Assembly: GCF_964019385.1 (NCBI RefSeq)
Contig: NC_088650.1
Location: 32,693,339-32,757,338 of the forward strand
Origin: Sycon ciliatum
Taxonomy: Eukaryota; Porifera; Calcarea; Leucosolenida; Sycettidae
Reading direction: 5' to 3'
Length of the DNA stretch: 64,000 nt
In this document: positions 21,226 to 32,500 of the stretch, one piece after another
Layout of the letters: every line of letters begins with the position of its first letter
Position numbering within the stretch: position 1 is the stretch's first letter
Program-made: the position numbers and the translations under genes
Notes under the pieces: model-generated
What the model saw: the letters and a program-made list of their open reading frames with translations, nothing else
The model's database searches: none
What the model was told of the DNA's origin: nothing

Positions 21226-24200
21226 ATGTCCGACTCAGACCCTGCTCCTGACATTGTTGCCCTGACCGCGATGTTGGCGGCACAAATGAAGTCCTCAGAG
21301 GAGAGGGAACGTAAAATGGCTGACCTGTTCCAACAAACTATACAACGACTGACACAACCAACACAACAACCCGTGCAACCCAGCACCACATCACCAGCTC
21401 CAAAGCCTGTCTCTGCGGAGCGACCGATTTTACTGTCGTCCTCGACATTAGCCGACTTCACGGCATGGCAGGAAATGTGGCGAGACTATTATGAGTGCCA
21501 GCACCTGTCAGCCCAGAGCCGTGAGACCAGAGTATCCTCGCTGCGGCAAGCTCTTGATGAGGAGCTACGCAGATTTCTCCGCGAGGGTATAATCGTGACT
21601 CCACCGAATCCCGATGCGGACGATGTGATTTCTGCAGTCAAGGAATATTTGCGACGGCAGCGCAACCCACTCCTGGATCGTATCGCATTTTACGACAGGT
21701 GTCAGTCGAAAGGCGAGTCTTTCGATTCTTTTTACACTTCGTTGAAAGAATTACACACTAGCTGTGATTTTCCGGACGTTGTTTTGTGCTCACAATGTTC
21801 AGCACACACATGTAGTACCTGTCGCACAAGCCTGACACGTGTGCGTGCTGACACCCTGCGTGACAGGATTGTCATTGGAATTGGTGACGACGCTACCCGG
21901 CACAAGCTATTGTCTGCCAAGGACTTGACCCTGAACGATGCAGTCACAATTTGCCGGGCGGAGGAAGCGGCTACCACGACGAGCAGCAGTATCCCGTCCA
22001 CCAGCCAGCTCAATGCTGTGCGGCGGTCCGCGTACCAACGCAGTAAGCAACAATCCCGACAGGGACAACCTGGCAGCAAGATGTCTGCACCTGTATTGCC
22101 ATCTGCATCCGCTCCCTTGTCAGGAAGCGACACACACAAGAAATGCCCCAATTGCGGCCGGAGCCCGCACACAAAGTCTAGTTGCCCTGCCAGCGGCAAG
22201 AAATGTAATGGCTGTGGCAAGACTGGTCACTTTCTCGCTATGTGTAGGTCGTCGTCACAATCGGACCGGAACGTGAAGCATGTGGGCCAACTGAAGTTGC
22301 AGCGTACTCGTCTTGCTGCGCAGCCTACTGTGCGTGTGTCCACCCGTTTAGCCACTGAGGATGAGGCAGTCACGCTACCCTGGGTCCCTGATACTGGCAG
22401 TGACGTCGATGCCATTGGCGAGCATCATCTCGAACTGCTTGGCGGGTTCCCCGAGAACCTCGACCATGACCCAGAGTGCGTCCTAGCGGCATCTGGAGAG
22501 CAGTTGCAGAACGTCGGCAGTATTCGTGCTTCACTTCAGGTTGGCGAAGTACAACACAGCACCGTAATCCACGTGTACAAGGGTCTGGACGATGCTCTTC
22601 TATCACGTTCGTCCTTGAGTGCACTCCAGCTCCTCCCGTCAGATTGGCCTGCACAGTACCCTGCTGCTAATGCTGCCGCGCCACCTAAGATCTGTGCTGT
22701 ATCAAAGCCTGTTGTCAATCCTAGCTCTGCTGATATCGCTCGTGTTCGCGATGAGCTACTGCAGGAGTTCTCGGACGTGTTTTCCGACACTGGCTTGAAG
22801 GCGATGGCAGGTCCTCCGATGGACATCCAACTTCAGCCAGATGCTAAGCCGTCATGTGTCCATACCGCACGCCCGATTCCGTACGCGTTTCGTGACCAGG
22901 TCAAGTCACAACTGGACACAATGGTTGTCGATGGCATAATCGAGCCTGTCAGTGAGCCTAGTGAATGGTGTCACCCAATTGTGCTCGTCGACAAGAAAGG
23001 TACCTCCGAGAAACGCCTCACCGTCGATTTCAAACGACTGAATGACCAAGTCCTGAGACCAGCCCACCCTGTTCGCACCGCTCGCGATGTGGTTTCTGGT
23101 ATTGGATCGGCACAGTTCCTCACCAAGCTTGACGCAAGGCACGGATACTGGCAAATCCCACTGAGTGAGCAGGCATGTCCAATGACCACATTCATCACCC
23201 CATACGGCAGGTATCGCTTCCTACGCAACCCTCAAGGCCTGATTTCCGCCGGGGATGTTTTCAACTGCCGCACTGATGCTGCGTTTGATGCAATCCCGAA
23301 TTTCGCCAAGGTTGTAGATGATTGCCTGGCCTATGATGACGACTTTGCCTCCCATGTCACCCATGTTCGTGACATCCTGCTGTGTGCTCGACAGCATGGC
23401 ATTACTCTGAGCCCGTCCAAATTCACCTTTGCGTCACGTCACATCCATTTCTGCGGCTACATTGTCAGTCCAGACGGCTGGGTTGTTGACGATGACAAGG
23501 CAGCGGCTATTCGCGATTTTGACATTCCTGCGAACCGCACTGATTTGCGTTCGTTTCTTGGCCTGGTGAACCAGTGTAGCGAGTTCTCACCACACCTCGC
23601 CGCCTGCACCACTCCGCTTCGTGGTCTGTTGAAGACGACCCGTGAGTTTGTCTGGGATGCCAACCACACTGTTGCGTTCGAGAAGACCAAGTCTACTCTG
23701 CTGTCCCCTCCTATCCTGGCCTTCTACCAGCATGGACACGACCTCCGTCTGGAGACTGATGCCTCTGCACTACGTGGTCTCGGCTTCGTTCTGTGGCAGA
23801 AGCAGGATGATAAGTGGCGAATCATCCAGTGTGGCTCCCGCTACCTCTCTGACGCTGAATCTCGCTATGCTGTTGTTGAGCTCGAGATGCTCGCAGTCGT
23901 TTGGGCTGTGCACAAGTGCAAGTTGTACTTATCCGGCACCCTATTTGATCTGATCACTGATCACCGTCCGTTGATCCCGATTATCAACGCGTATTCTCTA
24001 GATCAGATCGAGAATCCTCGCCTTCTTCGTCTTCGCCTGAAGCTGCAGTCGTTTCAAGTGCACGCTTCCTGGCGAAAAGGCTCTGATCACGCGTTTGCTG
24101 ATGCGCTGTCTCGCAATCCCGTCGGCATCCCGTCTTCAGATGATGAACTCGGCGAAGCCCCTGCTCTTCATTGCCGCAGCATACGTGTGTGCATGCTCCG

Positions 24201-25512
24201 TGACGATGGTCCTCACCCCAACCTGAAGTTTGCTGAACTTCGAGCAGCCGCCTCAGCTGATCCAGTCTATCAGTCTCTTGTCCAGTGCGTTCTGCATGGT
24301 TTTCCCGCTCGTCAGCGTGATTTGGATGCTCCACTCCAACCCTTCTGGAATGGACGTGAACACCTGTCAGTGGACCAGGGCATCGTCATGAAAGGCCAAC
24401 GCATTCTAGTTCCCTTGGCTATGCGTCAACGCGTTCTTGCTAACCTTCATGCCTCGCATCAAGGTCTCGTCCGCACTAAGGCTCGCGCCCGACAGCTCGT
24501 GTACTGGCCTGGTCTCACCGCCGACATAGACACCCTTGTCCGTACCTGTTCCGCGTGTCGAGAATTCCAGTCGTCGCAGTCAGCCGAACCACCGATGAAT
24601 GACCGTCATCCTACTCTGCCGTTCGAGTTTGTGTCCGCTGATCTGTTCTCTTGCCAAGGCTATGAGTTTCTTGTTTATGTCGACCGTCTGACTGGTTGGC
24701 CGTGTGTTGTTCGAACCGGCAGGACCACGTCATCACACGATGTCATTCTCGCTTGTCGTCGTTGGTTTGCCGATCTGGGTGTGCCTGCTGTACTGTGCAC
24801 CGACGGTGGCCCCCAGTTTGCATCGAAGAAGTTTGCCGACTTCTGTAGCCGTTGGCAAGTGCAACGCGTATCCTCTTCCCCGCATTATCCCCAGAGTAAT
24901 GGACATGCGGAAGCCGCAGTGAAAGCTATGAAGCGCTTGCTGCTCAAGACCTCGTCAAATGGCAATCTCGACACAGATGCATTTCGTCGTGGTCTACTGG
25001 AGTGGCGGAATACGCCCGGTCCGTCTGGCAAGAGCCCAGCTGAGCATCTTCTCGGGCATCCACTTCGGTCTTTCGTCATTGCTGAGTGGACGCAGTTTGA
25101 TTCCTCGTGGTCGACCGTCGCTAGTGAGCGTGAAGAACAGTCACCACCCTCGACACCTGTTTCAGCCAGTACTCCCACCCACCGCTCTCTTCCCGTTCTC
25201 CGTATCGGCACTCCTGTGGACGTCCAGGATCCGAAGACGAAGCGTTGGACAACCCGTGGCGTGATTGTGGCCATTGGGCAGCACCGTGACTATTTCGTCA
25301 AGTTGGCTAGTGGTCGAGTTTATTGGAGAAATCGCCGTTTTCTTCGTCCGTTCTCTCCACCCGTGCCGTCACCAGCACCATGTGTTTCACCACAGCCGTC
25401 TGTTGTCGTTGCTCCTGCTACGCCTCCTCCTCTGCGTCGCAGCACACGAGCACACCAACCACCCTCTCGTTTGAACATTTCCTCCACCCGTGGACAGTCT
25501 TATGCATCTTGA
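21226..25512 (+). CDS. gag-pol: Gypsy 2 Gag-Pol polyprotein
   Basis: A single open frame of 1428 codons starting at ATG 21226 (CCACGATGTCC). Gag occupies about residues 1-340 and ends in two zinc knuckles, CPNCGRSPHTKSSC and CNGCGKTGHFLAMC. Protease VPDTGSDVDAIG is near 388. The reverse transcriptase has KRLTVDFKRLN, KLDARHGYWQI and the catalytic VVDD near 695. RNase H LETDASALRGLGF is near 842. The integrase has HASHQGLVRTKARARQL and CSACREFQ (zinc finger), SADLF near 1137, CTDGGPQF near 1191 and NGHAEAAVKAMK near 1226. The C-terminus is Pro/Ser-rich. Gag and Pol share one frame, unlike Gypsy 1, so this is a different lineage. No stop or missing catalytic residue is seen. Confidence 0.95.
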   Translation: MSDSDPAPDIVALTAMLAAQMKSSEERERKMADLFQQTIQRLTQPTQQPVQPSTTSPAPKPVSAERPILLSSSTLADFTAWQEMWRDYYECQHLSAQSRETRVSSLRQALDEELRRFLREGIIVTPPNPDADDVISAVKEYLRRQRNPLLDRIAFYDRCQSKGESFDSFYTSLKELHTSCDFPDVVLCSQCSAHTCSTCRTSLTRVRADTLRDRIVIGIGDDATRHKLLSAKDLTLNDAVTICRAEEAATTTSSSIPSTSQLNAVRRSAYQRSKQQSRQGQPGSKMSAPVLPSASAPLSGSDTHKKCPNCGRSPHTKSSCPASGKKCNGCGKTGHFLAMCRSSSQSDRNVKHVGQLKLQRTRLAAQPTVRVSTRLATEDEAVTLPWVPDTGSDVDAIGEHHLELLGGFPENLDHDPECVLAASGEQLQNVGSIRASLQVGEVQHSTVIHVYKGLDDALLSRSSLSALQLLPSDWPAQYPAANAAAPPKICAVSKPVVNPSSADIARVRDELLQEFSDVFSDTGLKAMAGPPMDIQLQPDAKPSCVHTARPIPYAFRDQVKSQLDTMVVDGIIEPVSEPSEWCHPIVLVDKKGTSEKRLTVDFKRLNDQVLRPAHPVRTARDVVSGIGSAQFLTKLDARHGYWQIPLSEQACPMTTFITPYGRYRFLRNPQGLISAGDVFNCRTDAAFDAIPNFAKVVDDCLAYDDDFASHVTHVRDILLCARQHGITLSPSKFTFASRHIHFCGYIVSPDGWVVDDDKAAAIRDFDIPANRTDLRSFLGLVNQCSEFSPHLAACTTPLRGLLKTTREFVWDANHTVAFEKTKSTLLSPPILAFYQHGHDLRLETDASALRGLGFVLWQKQDDKWRIIQCGSRYLSDAESRYAVVELEMLAVVWAVHKCKLYLSGTLFDLITDHRPLIPIINAYSLDQIENPRLLRLRLKLQSFQVHASWRKGSDHAFADALSRNPVGIPSSDDELGEAPALHCRSIRVCMLRDDGPHPNLKFAELRAAASADPVYQSLVQCVLHGFPARQRDLDAPLQPFWNGREHLSVDQGIVMKGQRILVPLAMRQRVLANLHASHQGLVRTKARARQLVYWPGLTADIDTLVRTCSACREFQSSQSAEPPMNDRHPTLPFEFVSADLFSCQGYEFLVYVDRLTGWPCVVRTGRTTSSHDVILACRRWFADLGVPAVLCTDGGPQFASKKFADFCSRWQVQRVSSSPHYPQSNGHAEAAVKAMKRLLLKTSSNGNLDTDAFRRGLLEWRNTPGPSGKSPAEHLLGHPLRSFVIAEWTQFDSSWSTVASEREEQSPPSTPVSASTPTHRSLPVLRIGTPVDVQDPKTKRWTTRGVIVAIGQHRDYFVKLASGRVYWRNRRFLRPFSPPVPSPAPCVSPQPSVVVAPATPPPLRRSTRAHQPPSRLNISSTRGQSYAS

Positions 25513-25704
25513 TTTGTTCTGGACACATCGTGTACATGTTCTTGAGGATTGTTCTCATATCGTATCTTTCTGTATCCTTGTGTGGCATGCTATGTCTGTT
25601 CCGCCGTGTGCTATAGGCCGTTGCTTGCCATACTTATTTGTTTGTTTGTTTGGATTTGATAGATAATACTGGATTTGTTTTCTCAGCATTATCTCGAAGG
25701 GGCG

Positions 25705-25922
25705 TGATGTATATGGATTCCCCCATGCCATATTTGACCTGTAGTTCATGTACTCCCGTACTAGATTTGTACCACAGTTGTATGACCTCGCACCATAACG
25801 GCATGCTTGCTTGGCTTGGGAGATACTTCCGTGCTTCATGTGTTTTGCCTCTTCAGTTGTGTTTTCCTTCTCTTCAGATTTGTTTTATAATAAATGTCTT
25901 CTTGCTATCTGTAGACATATCA
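25705..25922 (+). repeat. Gypsy 2, 3' LTR
   Basis: 218 bp from TGATGTATATGG to ACATATCA. A TTATAATAAATG near 25886 may serve as a polyadenylation signal. Confidence 0.95.
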
Positions 25923-25926
25923 GGCC

Positions 25927-26131
25927 AAGACCAGCACGTCGATGGATAATTTTGTTGCTAAAATCTCTGCTCAATTATAGGTTTCATGTATATCCTGCTG
26001 GTTTCTCTCCTCCTTTGCCTTCTTTGCCTCTTATTTGTATTCTTTTATCTGTTTTACTGCTGTGGTTGGCTTTCACCCTTGTCTCAGTTTTATTGGCCGT
26101 CATCATGATGTGCCATGAGATAATGATATAA
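25927..26131 (+). CDS. LINE ORF2, segment 3 of 3, and 3' UTR
   Basis: After the GGCC duplication the LINE frame resumes with KTSTSMDNFVAKISAQL and stops at TAG 25978-25980. The three coding parts (196, 2711 and 54 nt) sum to 2961 nt, exactly 987 codons. A short UTR ends near 26131 in an ATAAATACAAATACAAA-type tail. Confidence 0.88.
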
Positions 26132-26143
26132 ATACAAATACAA

Positions 26144-26282
26144 AGGTCTGGCAGGACTTTTCGCCTTCATCAAGGCCTCGTGCGTACGGCCGCGGGCGCA
26201 GGCCTCGGCGCTACGCGCCTTGGCCTGCGCCCTTGGCCGTACGCACTCGGCCTTGATTCAGCCGTAAAGTCCTGCCAGACCT
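26144..26282. repeat. GC-rich hairpin element, ~139 bp
   Basis: AGGTCTGGCAGGACTTT at the start is inverted at the end (AAAGTCCTGCCAGACCT). The interior folds through GTGCGTACGGCC / GGCCGTACGCAC and GGGCGCAGGCC / GGCCTGCGCCC. It is strikingly GC-rich next to AT-rich flanks, and sits directly after the LINE tail. Confidence 0.85.
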
Positions 26283-26530
26283 CTATGATTGTCTACGTAG
26301 TGCCCTGCCAATTTTCAGGTGCGTGTGTGTGTGTGTGTGTGTGCAAGAGTACATGTGAACATGTTCTCTGTTTTACTTTATCACTTTATCACTGTGTATA
26401 TTCCCGGAGAACAATTGAGGAAATAAAGCCGTGCACCAAATACTTGGGTCGACACGGAAAAACCCTGCGTTTTGACGTACATATGATACATACATGCAAT
26501 TGGGTAGGGCCGGGTCAGAGGGCAGGATTT

Positions 26531-26603
26531 CTTAATCCAGCACCCTCGTTAATCCAGCAGAAAACGCCGTAGCAAAAGGTGCCGGATTAGAGAGGGACGA
26601 CTG
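26531..26603. mobile_element. Truncated pogo/Tigger-like MITE
   Basis: TAATCCAGCACCCTCG...GGTGCCGGATTAGAGAGGGACGACTG followed by TA; a 5'-truncated relative of 19931-20116. A GT run lies just upstream at about 26321-26343. Confidence 0.82.
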
Positions 26604-26690
26604 TACAAAATTATTTTAATAATTATGTAGTCATGTACAATGTCAATGACTGTACAATAGTCTCGTACGGACACTCAGCAGTGGGCTCTA

Positions 26691-26834
26691 CGACACGACA
26701 GGTCACAGCGAGACAGCTCGCAGCGCGACAACTCACAGCGAGACAACTCAGAGTGTCGTCAACTCACAGTCAAGACAACACACAACCAAGACAACTCACA
26801 GTGTCGACAACTCACAGCGAGGCAACTCACAGCG
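26691..26834. repeat. Left inverted array of GACAACTCACAGC subrepeats (MULE end)
   Basis: Tandem 12-16-bp units such as GCGAGACAGCTCGCAGC and GCGACAACTCACAGC. The first ~80 bp, from ACACGACAGGTCAC, match 37808-37922 in inverted orientation. The pair brackets the MULE transposase remains. Confidence 0.8.
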
Positions 26835-26935
26835 TCCTTATTTATGTAATGGTGGAATGAAGACCTGGTGTCTGTGGCCCAGTGTGGGGGTTGGTCCTAG
26901 TAAAAACCTACACTGTATATTATGATTAGAATAAT

Positions 26936-28311
26936 GCGACGTTCCCGGCACTTCTCTATTTACGGAAGACGCTCTAGTTTTCGTCACGGACACGTTTGTT
27001 CGCGCTCGCGATGCCGGACAAATTACTGGTGCTGTGCTCGTGGATATGTCCAAAGCATTTGACAAGGTCAGGCACCAAGTGCTCATTAATGATTTGTTTG
27101 AGCTTGGCATATCTGGCTCAGCATTAGTTTGGTTTGCTGACTATTTGTCCAATCGTCGCCAAATAGTGCACATTGCTGAGAACTATAGCCCTCCTTTCCC
27201 CTGCATGTGTGGCGTTCCCCAGGGCTCTGTTCTTGGTCCGCTGCTTTTTGTACTCTATGTTCGTTCGATCCAGTCCATTGTCTCCGAGTTTTGTGTGAAA
27301 GTTATTCAATTTGCTGACGATATTCTATTGTATGTTTGCGGTACGCAGAAGAATGCGCTTAGCAACTCCCTGTCTGCAGCTGTCTCAGCCATTAGTACCT
27401 GGCTGTCAAACCGGAATTTAATTCTAAATGCTCGGAAGACACAAGTGCTCTTCCTGTCTACGCCACATATTACTGACCACCAATTTGCATTCTACTGCCA
27501 TGGAGTGCAGCTCAAGCAAGCGACATGTGCAAAGTACCTTGGAATACATTTGGACCAGGATCTTTCTTGGAGCACTCAAGTTGATTCTATGGTCTCCAAA
27601 CTAGCCAGTAAAATTGGTATTCTGTTCCGAAATCGACACAATATTCCGTTGACTTGCCGAGAAACCTTTGTAAAGTGCCTAGTGTTGCCAGATTTTCTAT
27701 ATGCATCAAATTGTTTTTCTGCTGGCCTTTCCTTAACCCAGTTAGGTAGGCTTGAACGAATGCTAAAGCGAGCTTTGCGTTCAGTGTACGATACTGGTTT
27801 TTGTAGCCCATCAAGCCCTTTATTTGCGAGACTTGGTCTAGATCGTTTGGCAACCATGTATTGCAAGAAATTACTGTATCTGACGTGGTGCTGTTTGGAA
27901 GGCCGCTGTAGTGTCACATAAAGTCAAATGTTCGAGCGTTTAAATAATGGTCTTGCAACGCGCAGCCTTGTATCACGCACTCTTAAGTTGCCCATGCTCA
28001 GAACTGCCTTTGCCCGTCATGGCGCTTCCTTCCAATGTGCTAAGCTGTGGAATGATTTGCACCCTCTATCTCGCTGTGTGGATAACGTTAACTCCGCCCG
28101 TTTTAAGAAACTGTTACCCCAATGCCTTGCTTTTTCACGCTAGTAATTATGACTTTCAGCTATGCAAAATGCGAACATGATCACCTATCCAATACCGGTA
28201 GTCTATTATATTAATTATTCATATCTTTTTGCATCTTTCCCTCGAGTGGGTCTATTGTTATTAGGCAATTGTCTGTTATAGTCACCACTATAAATAAAAA
28301 TCCAATCCAAT
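26936..28311 (+). pseudogene. 5'-truncated CR1-like LINE, copy 1
   Basis: The reverse-transcriptase part only: TEDALVFVTD, VDMSKAFDKVRHQV, CGVPQGSVLGPLLF, catalytic FADDILLYV (about 27310), CAKYLGIHLDQDLSW and LKRALRSVYD. The frame is broken by a TAA at 27919-27921 where copy 2 (50073-51297) has TTA. It carries a 6-bp insertion near 28086 relative to copy 2. The 3' end is ATAAATAAAAATCCAATCCAA. A close relative, almost identical over 1.2 kb, so both inserted fairly recently. Confidence 0.9.
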
Positions 28312-28449
28312 TTACATGGAATGCAAAGAAGAAAATAACAGAACTTTAATGGAGAAAGAAGACAACGCCTGAACAAGAAGAAGACAGTAATGAAGATAAA
28401 GTTAAAATATAAGATAAAATAAAAATAACCTTGAAATTTCCTGTAAGAA

Positions 28450-28827
28450 TCACATTATTATATGAAATGCCAAGTTCGCAGCAACTCCTCGTAGAAACTC
28501 ATCCTTCGTCCTTGTCTCAAACGACCGGAGTATGGCACGAAGTCGCTTGTCCCGATCTTCATACTTCCTACTCTTCTTCGGAGCCTCATGAGTCATGACC
28601 TGCATTTTCCCTCTCCACACACTGCTCCATCATTGCCTGCTCGACAAAAATACCATCCAGGAATTTCCAAATTGTGGGATGATGGCAGTCGTTGGTAGAC
28701 GAAAACTTGCGGTGCCACCCTTCTTGACTGTTATTCGTTCTGCCTTCATTTTGTAGAGTGCTGTCGTGGACATTCCACAATGGAGGTGGGAAGGATGGCG
28801 TTCTGCGTTGACCATTGTGCCGAAGGG
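28450..28827 (-). pseudogene. MULE transposase C-terminus, part after the BEL insertion
   Basis: Continues from 37515-37680 after removal of BEL: RHNGQRRTPSFPPPLWNVHDS, then RTNNSQEGWHRKF, HHPTIWKFLDG, and past a 1-nt frameshift near 28608 KMQVMTHEAPKKSRKYEDRDKR-type sequence, ending at a TGA (28450-28452). FPP.LWN and RTNN..EGWH are signature C-terminal motifs of MULE (Mutator-like) transposases. The catalytic DDE part is absent. 28312-28449 shows nothing else. Confidence 0.8.
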
Positions 28828-29528
28828 TGTTACGTTTTCTTACTCTTAGTACTCCCTTGTGCCATTGTTCCAGCAGATGCTGCAGGTGTCGCTGACCTGC
28901 ACAGTTTGTACGAGTACTTGTAGATTTATGCAGTGCGTGTCTACAGCTGTATTTGAATGTGTGCGTAGTGCACAGTTGCAGTTGTGCCCTAGGCCCTGTG
29001 TCTGTGATACGTGATTTGTGGTGCGTGTTAGCTTACACGTGGGAATGCTACGCGCTTTCATGTGACCTGCGTCCCGTGATCGACACTTGCAGGTGTGAAT
29101 GATCGACACTTGCAGGTGTGAATGCAGCTTCACTTTATAAGCCACTTTATGCCTTCAAGGCAAAGCCACTTTCGGCGTAGTGTGGAATCGGCCTTACTTC
29201 CTTCTCACTGTACTTCCTTTTATGCATGTATCGCTGGCATATGCGACACGGGCCGGCCGGGCCGGAGTGTGTATTGGTTTTGGAAGCATGTGCCTTTTGT
29301 TCTGTGAGTTGTTCATGTTGCTGGCCGCGTGGTAATGTTTTGGTTCTTGTTGTGTTGGACCTGAGCTCTAGATTCTACAAGTTTGTAGCTGTTGTGATTT
29401 TACTATGTTCCATGGGTCTGAATAATTGTGTTCTCCGGAGTGGAGTAAAACTGAACTGTGATTCGATTGTGTGCGGAAACCCGGTGTTGACGAAAGTGTG
29501 TTGACCTGGGCGCTGAGGAAAAGTAACA
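28828..29528 (+). repeat. BEL 5' LTR (701 bp)
   Basis: Longer than the 3' LTR by a ~122-bp block at about 29071-29192. The block holds two tandem GATCGACACTTGCAGGTGTGAAT-like units and a TTTATAAG that may be the TATA box. Confidence 0.92.
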
Positions 29529-29587
29529 TAAACTGGCACCTCCGACGGGATCCTTTTGCCTTTCCGTGGTTGCTGAGAGTCGTCGCC

Positions 29588-32500
29588 ATGAGTGAGGAGC
29601 GGCGTATCAGCCACAGATCGACGAAAGGAAAGGAACCCAAGCGATATGGATTTTCTGGAAGTGAGCGCTCGAGTACTCGTGCCAGTCCTGGGAGCACTGA
29701 ACTCGTAGAATTGGAGAGAGCTCGAGTGGCCAGAAAAAGGGCAGAGGCCGAAGTGCGAGTGGCAGACAGGGGCGGATACAGGGGGGGTTCAGGGGGTTCG
29801 GACGAACCCCCTAAAATAATTTCGACCATGGGTCCAGTCGATTTTTTGTGATATCTAGTACTTGGGCAGCCAGCGAAGTGTAGCGTAGCCAGTAGACTTC
29901 ACTACTGCATGCAGTAGTCACTGACTACAGTACAGGCAGTGCAGGTACTAGGTCACCGGTCACTGCATGCATGCAGTGCAAGTGGTCGGGACTGTTGTAC
30001 GCGTACCGTTCGAATCGAAGGGTCTGTAAGCGGATCATGTGACTCGAAACGATCGATAGTTCAAGTGGTGGAGCAAAAGGTGGAACAACTGCCACTTGTC
30101 CTCCTTCCTTGTCGTTTTGTTTTATTTCGCGCTGGCTGGACTGTAGGTTTCCTCCGTCGCAGTACGAGGATAATGTTTGTGTTTGTCGTGTAGTTTGCCA
30201 TGTCGCGGTGGAGCAAAAGGTGGAGAAACTGCCACTTGTCCTCCTTACCTTCCTTGTCGTTTTGTTTTATTTCGCGCTGGCTGGACTGTAGGTTTCCTCC
30301 GTCGCAGTTCGAAGATGTTTGTGTTTGTCGTGTGGTTTGCCATGTCGCGACGTCTGCCAAAGAGGCGAGCGGCCGATCAGTTGCCATTGAGTTTGGCTTC
30401 GTTCGGCCGTGTACGACGCGAATGTGACGACTCGCAGTCCCAGCCGGAGGACAGTCAGAGAACTTCGCCTTCCGTCAGTTCGGAAAATGCTGCAGTCACG
30501 GCCTTAGTTTCTGCCTGTGCTGCAGCTTTGTACTTTGTAAGGCTCTAAACCATGTAAACGCATTACCCTTGTCTTATTGGCCAAGCAATGCAAGGGCTAC
30601 CGTAACAATAAAGATTTTGCGACTCCCGGTGTAGTGAACGAACCGAAAACAGTTTGAAGCGAATTAATTCTGTGCACTCGAAAACATTTGAACCCCCCCT
30701 GAAAAATTCCTGGATCCGCCCCTGGCAGAAGAGATTGCTGCACTGCAGGAACAAGTTCTGCAGAGTAAGTTAGCTGTCCTGCAGAAACGGCAAGCCTTGG
30801 AGCAAGCTCGTTCCGAAGAAGAATCTGCGCACGAGTCGGCGGCAGGAGCTAGTCCGTCGCCTCGTAGAGAAATCGCTTCGGACGGGGACGTGGTCTTCCA
30901 ACGAAGTCGTGACGGCGCAAGTGCGACTCTGCGATCTTGTATGCCACCACGAGCGGAGTCGGACAGTGCAGTTACCGGTAGTAGGTTTACGACTGATCCT
31001 CCGTTACCACTCGCGCGCCCCAGTGTTGAAAATGTGAATACACTGGTAGCAGGAACAGCAGCTGCTCAGCTATCGCAGAATGTCCCGGACGTCGTTGACG
31101 GTGTGTCTGAAGAGTCAGACCACTATGTGTCATCCAGTAGCGCCTCAAGTAGTGACACTGCTGGTGACTCTACAACTACTGGAACTACAACTAACGCCAG
31201 TAGTGGTGAAAGTGATAACAGCCACACTGATAGTAGTACTGTTAGTCACTATGGGCCTGCTTCCAGGCGTGTTGGTACACGTGCTCTGGCCAACGCAGGA
31301 GTTGCGTCCAGAGGCGGAGCTGCCTGCACTACCCAGCCAGTACATATGCAGCAGCAGCAGCAGCAGCCGCCGTCACAGCAGCAACAACAGCCGCCGTCAC
31401 AGCCGCCACGGCAGCAGCAGCTGCAGCAAGTCCATGTGCTTGGTAGCGCCGTGTGTCCAATGCTGCTGGAAGCAAGTGGACAGGCCCAGCCAAGCCCCGC
31501 TGCACCGAGAAGACTGATGACTCCGAAGAAGAAAAAATCGGAAAAACAACAGAAGAACAAGGACAAAGCCGAGCAAGCAGCTTCACTGTGCAGTGCCATG
31601 ACTGAGACACTCCCACTCAACCCTGGAGCAGTGCCGTTCCAACCAGCGAAGCAAACACTGTTGCCTGGACCTCAGCTGGCACTGCCTGGACACCAGATGG
31701 CATCGCCTGGATTCATGCCATGGAACTCGCCTTATGCTGTTACCAGTCACCTGAAGGCGTTAGAGCTGCCCAAGTTTGATGGGAAGGTGAAAAGCTACCT
31801 GAAGTGGCGGCAGCGTTTCCTTCGGCTGATTGACGACAGTTACGCGATGTCGGAGAACCACAAGCTTGCGCATCTGAGGGAGGCCCTTGCTGATGGTTCT
31901 GCAGAGGAGCTGATTGCTGATGTCTTGGATGGACCTGGCGCATATAAAGCAATCATGGCCGAGTTGGAACGCTGGTACGGTGGCCAAGACCGAGAGCTGA
32001 ACAACCAGGAAAGAGAGCTCATGGAGTGGCCAGTCTTCACCAATGAGCGTGACGTCAGCCAGCTGAAAAAGTTCGCCATTCGGCTCCGCAATACCCTGCT
32101 TAACATGGAAGCAGTCCAGGTGCAGCCAGGCAGAGAGTTATACCTGGCGCTAACCCGGAAGATTCCTCGACGGCTCCTGGCACGCTACTTCGATCGTTAT
32201 GATGATTCCAGCTGTGACATACAGGCATTCTCGCAATTCCTAATAACACACGTCCAGAAGCAGATGCGTGTTGAGGAACGAATTGGCCTGGGAGACCGCC
32301 CACCAGTATCACTGCAGCCCAAGGAGCACCAAAACAAGAGTAATCGGCCGTTGCCCAGCAGGCAATATGGAGTCAGGGAGCGCACGTTTATCTCCAGTCC
32401 TGGGACTCCACGATCAAGCGACTCGTCACAGCCTGGGCCGAAACGTAACTTGGTCGCTTCTAGCAGCCGCAGCAACTCCAGAAAAGAGCAAGCTGCCTCA

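Larger units (their letters stand above)
16531..25922 (+). mobile_element. Gypsy (Ty3) LTR retrotransposon 2, 5' LTR split by an insertion
   Basis: Target duplication GGCC lies at 16527-16530 and 25923-25926, so the element inserted into the last codons of the LINE ORF2. The 3' LTR is 218 bp (25705-25922), preceded by a purine tract CGAAGGGG. The 5' LTR exists as two halves, 16531-16669 and 20997-21079, separated by 4.3 kb of foreign sequence. Both halves match the 3' LTR almost perfectly. Without the insertion the element is about 5.07 kb. Confidence 0.92.

Noticed and set aside
29471..29587. Earlier start for BEL gag
   Set aside because: Begins inside the LTR; the ATG at 29588 after the primer site fits better.
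30177..30548. 123-codon frame inside the hAT element
   Set aside because: Runs through a tandem duplication and has no recognised domain; mentioned only as a possible transposase exon.
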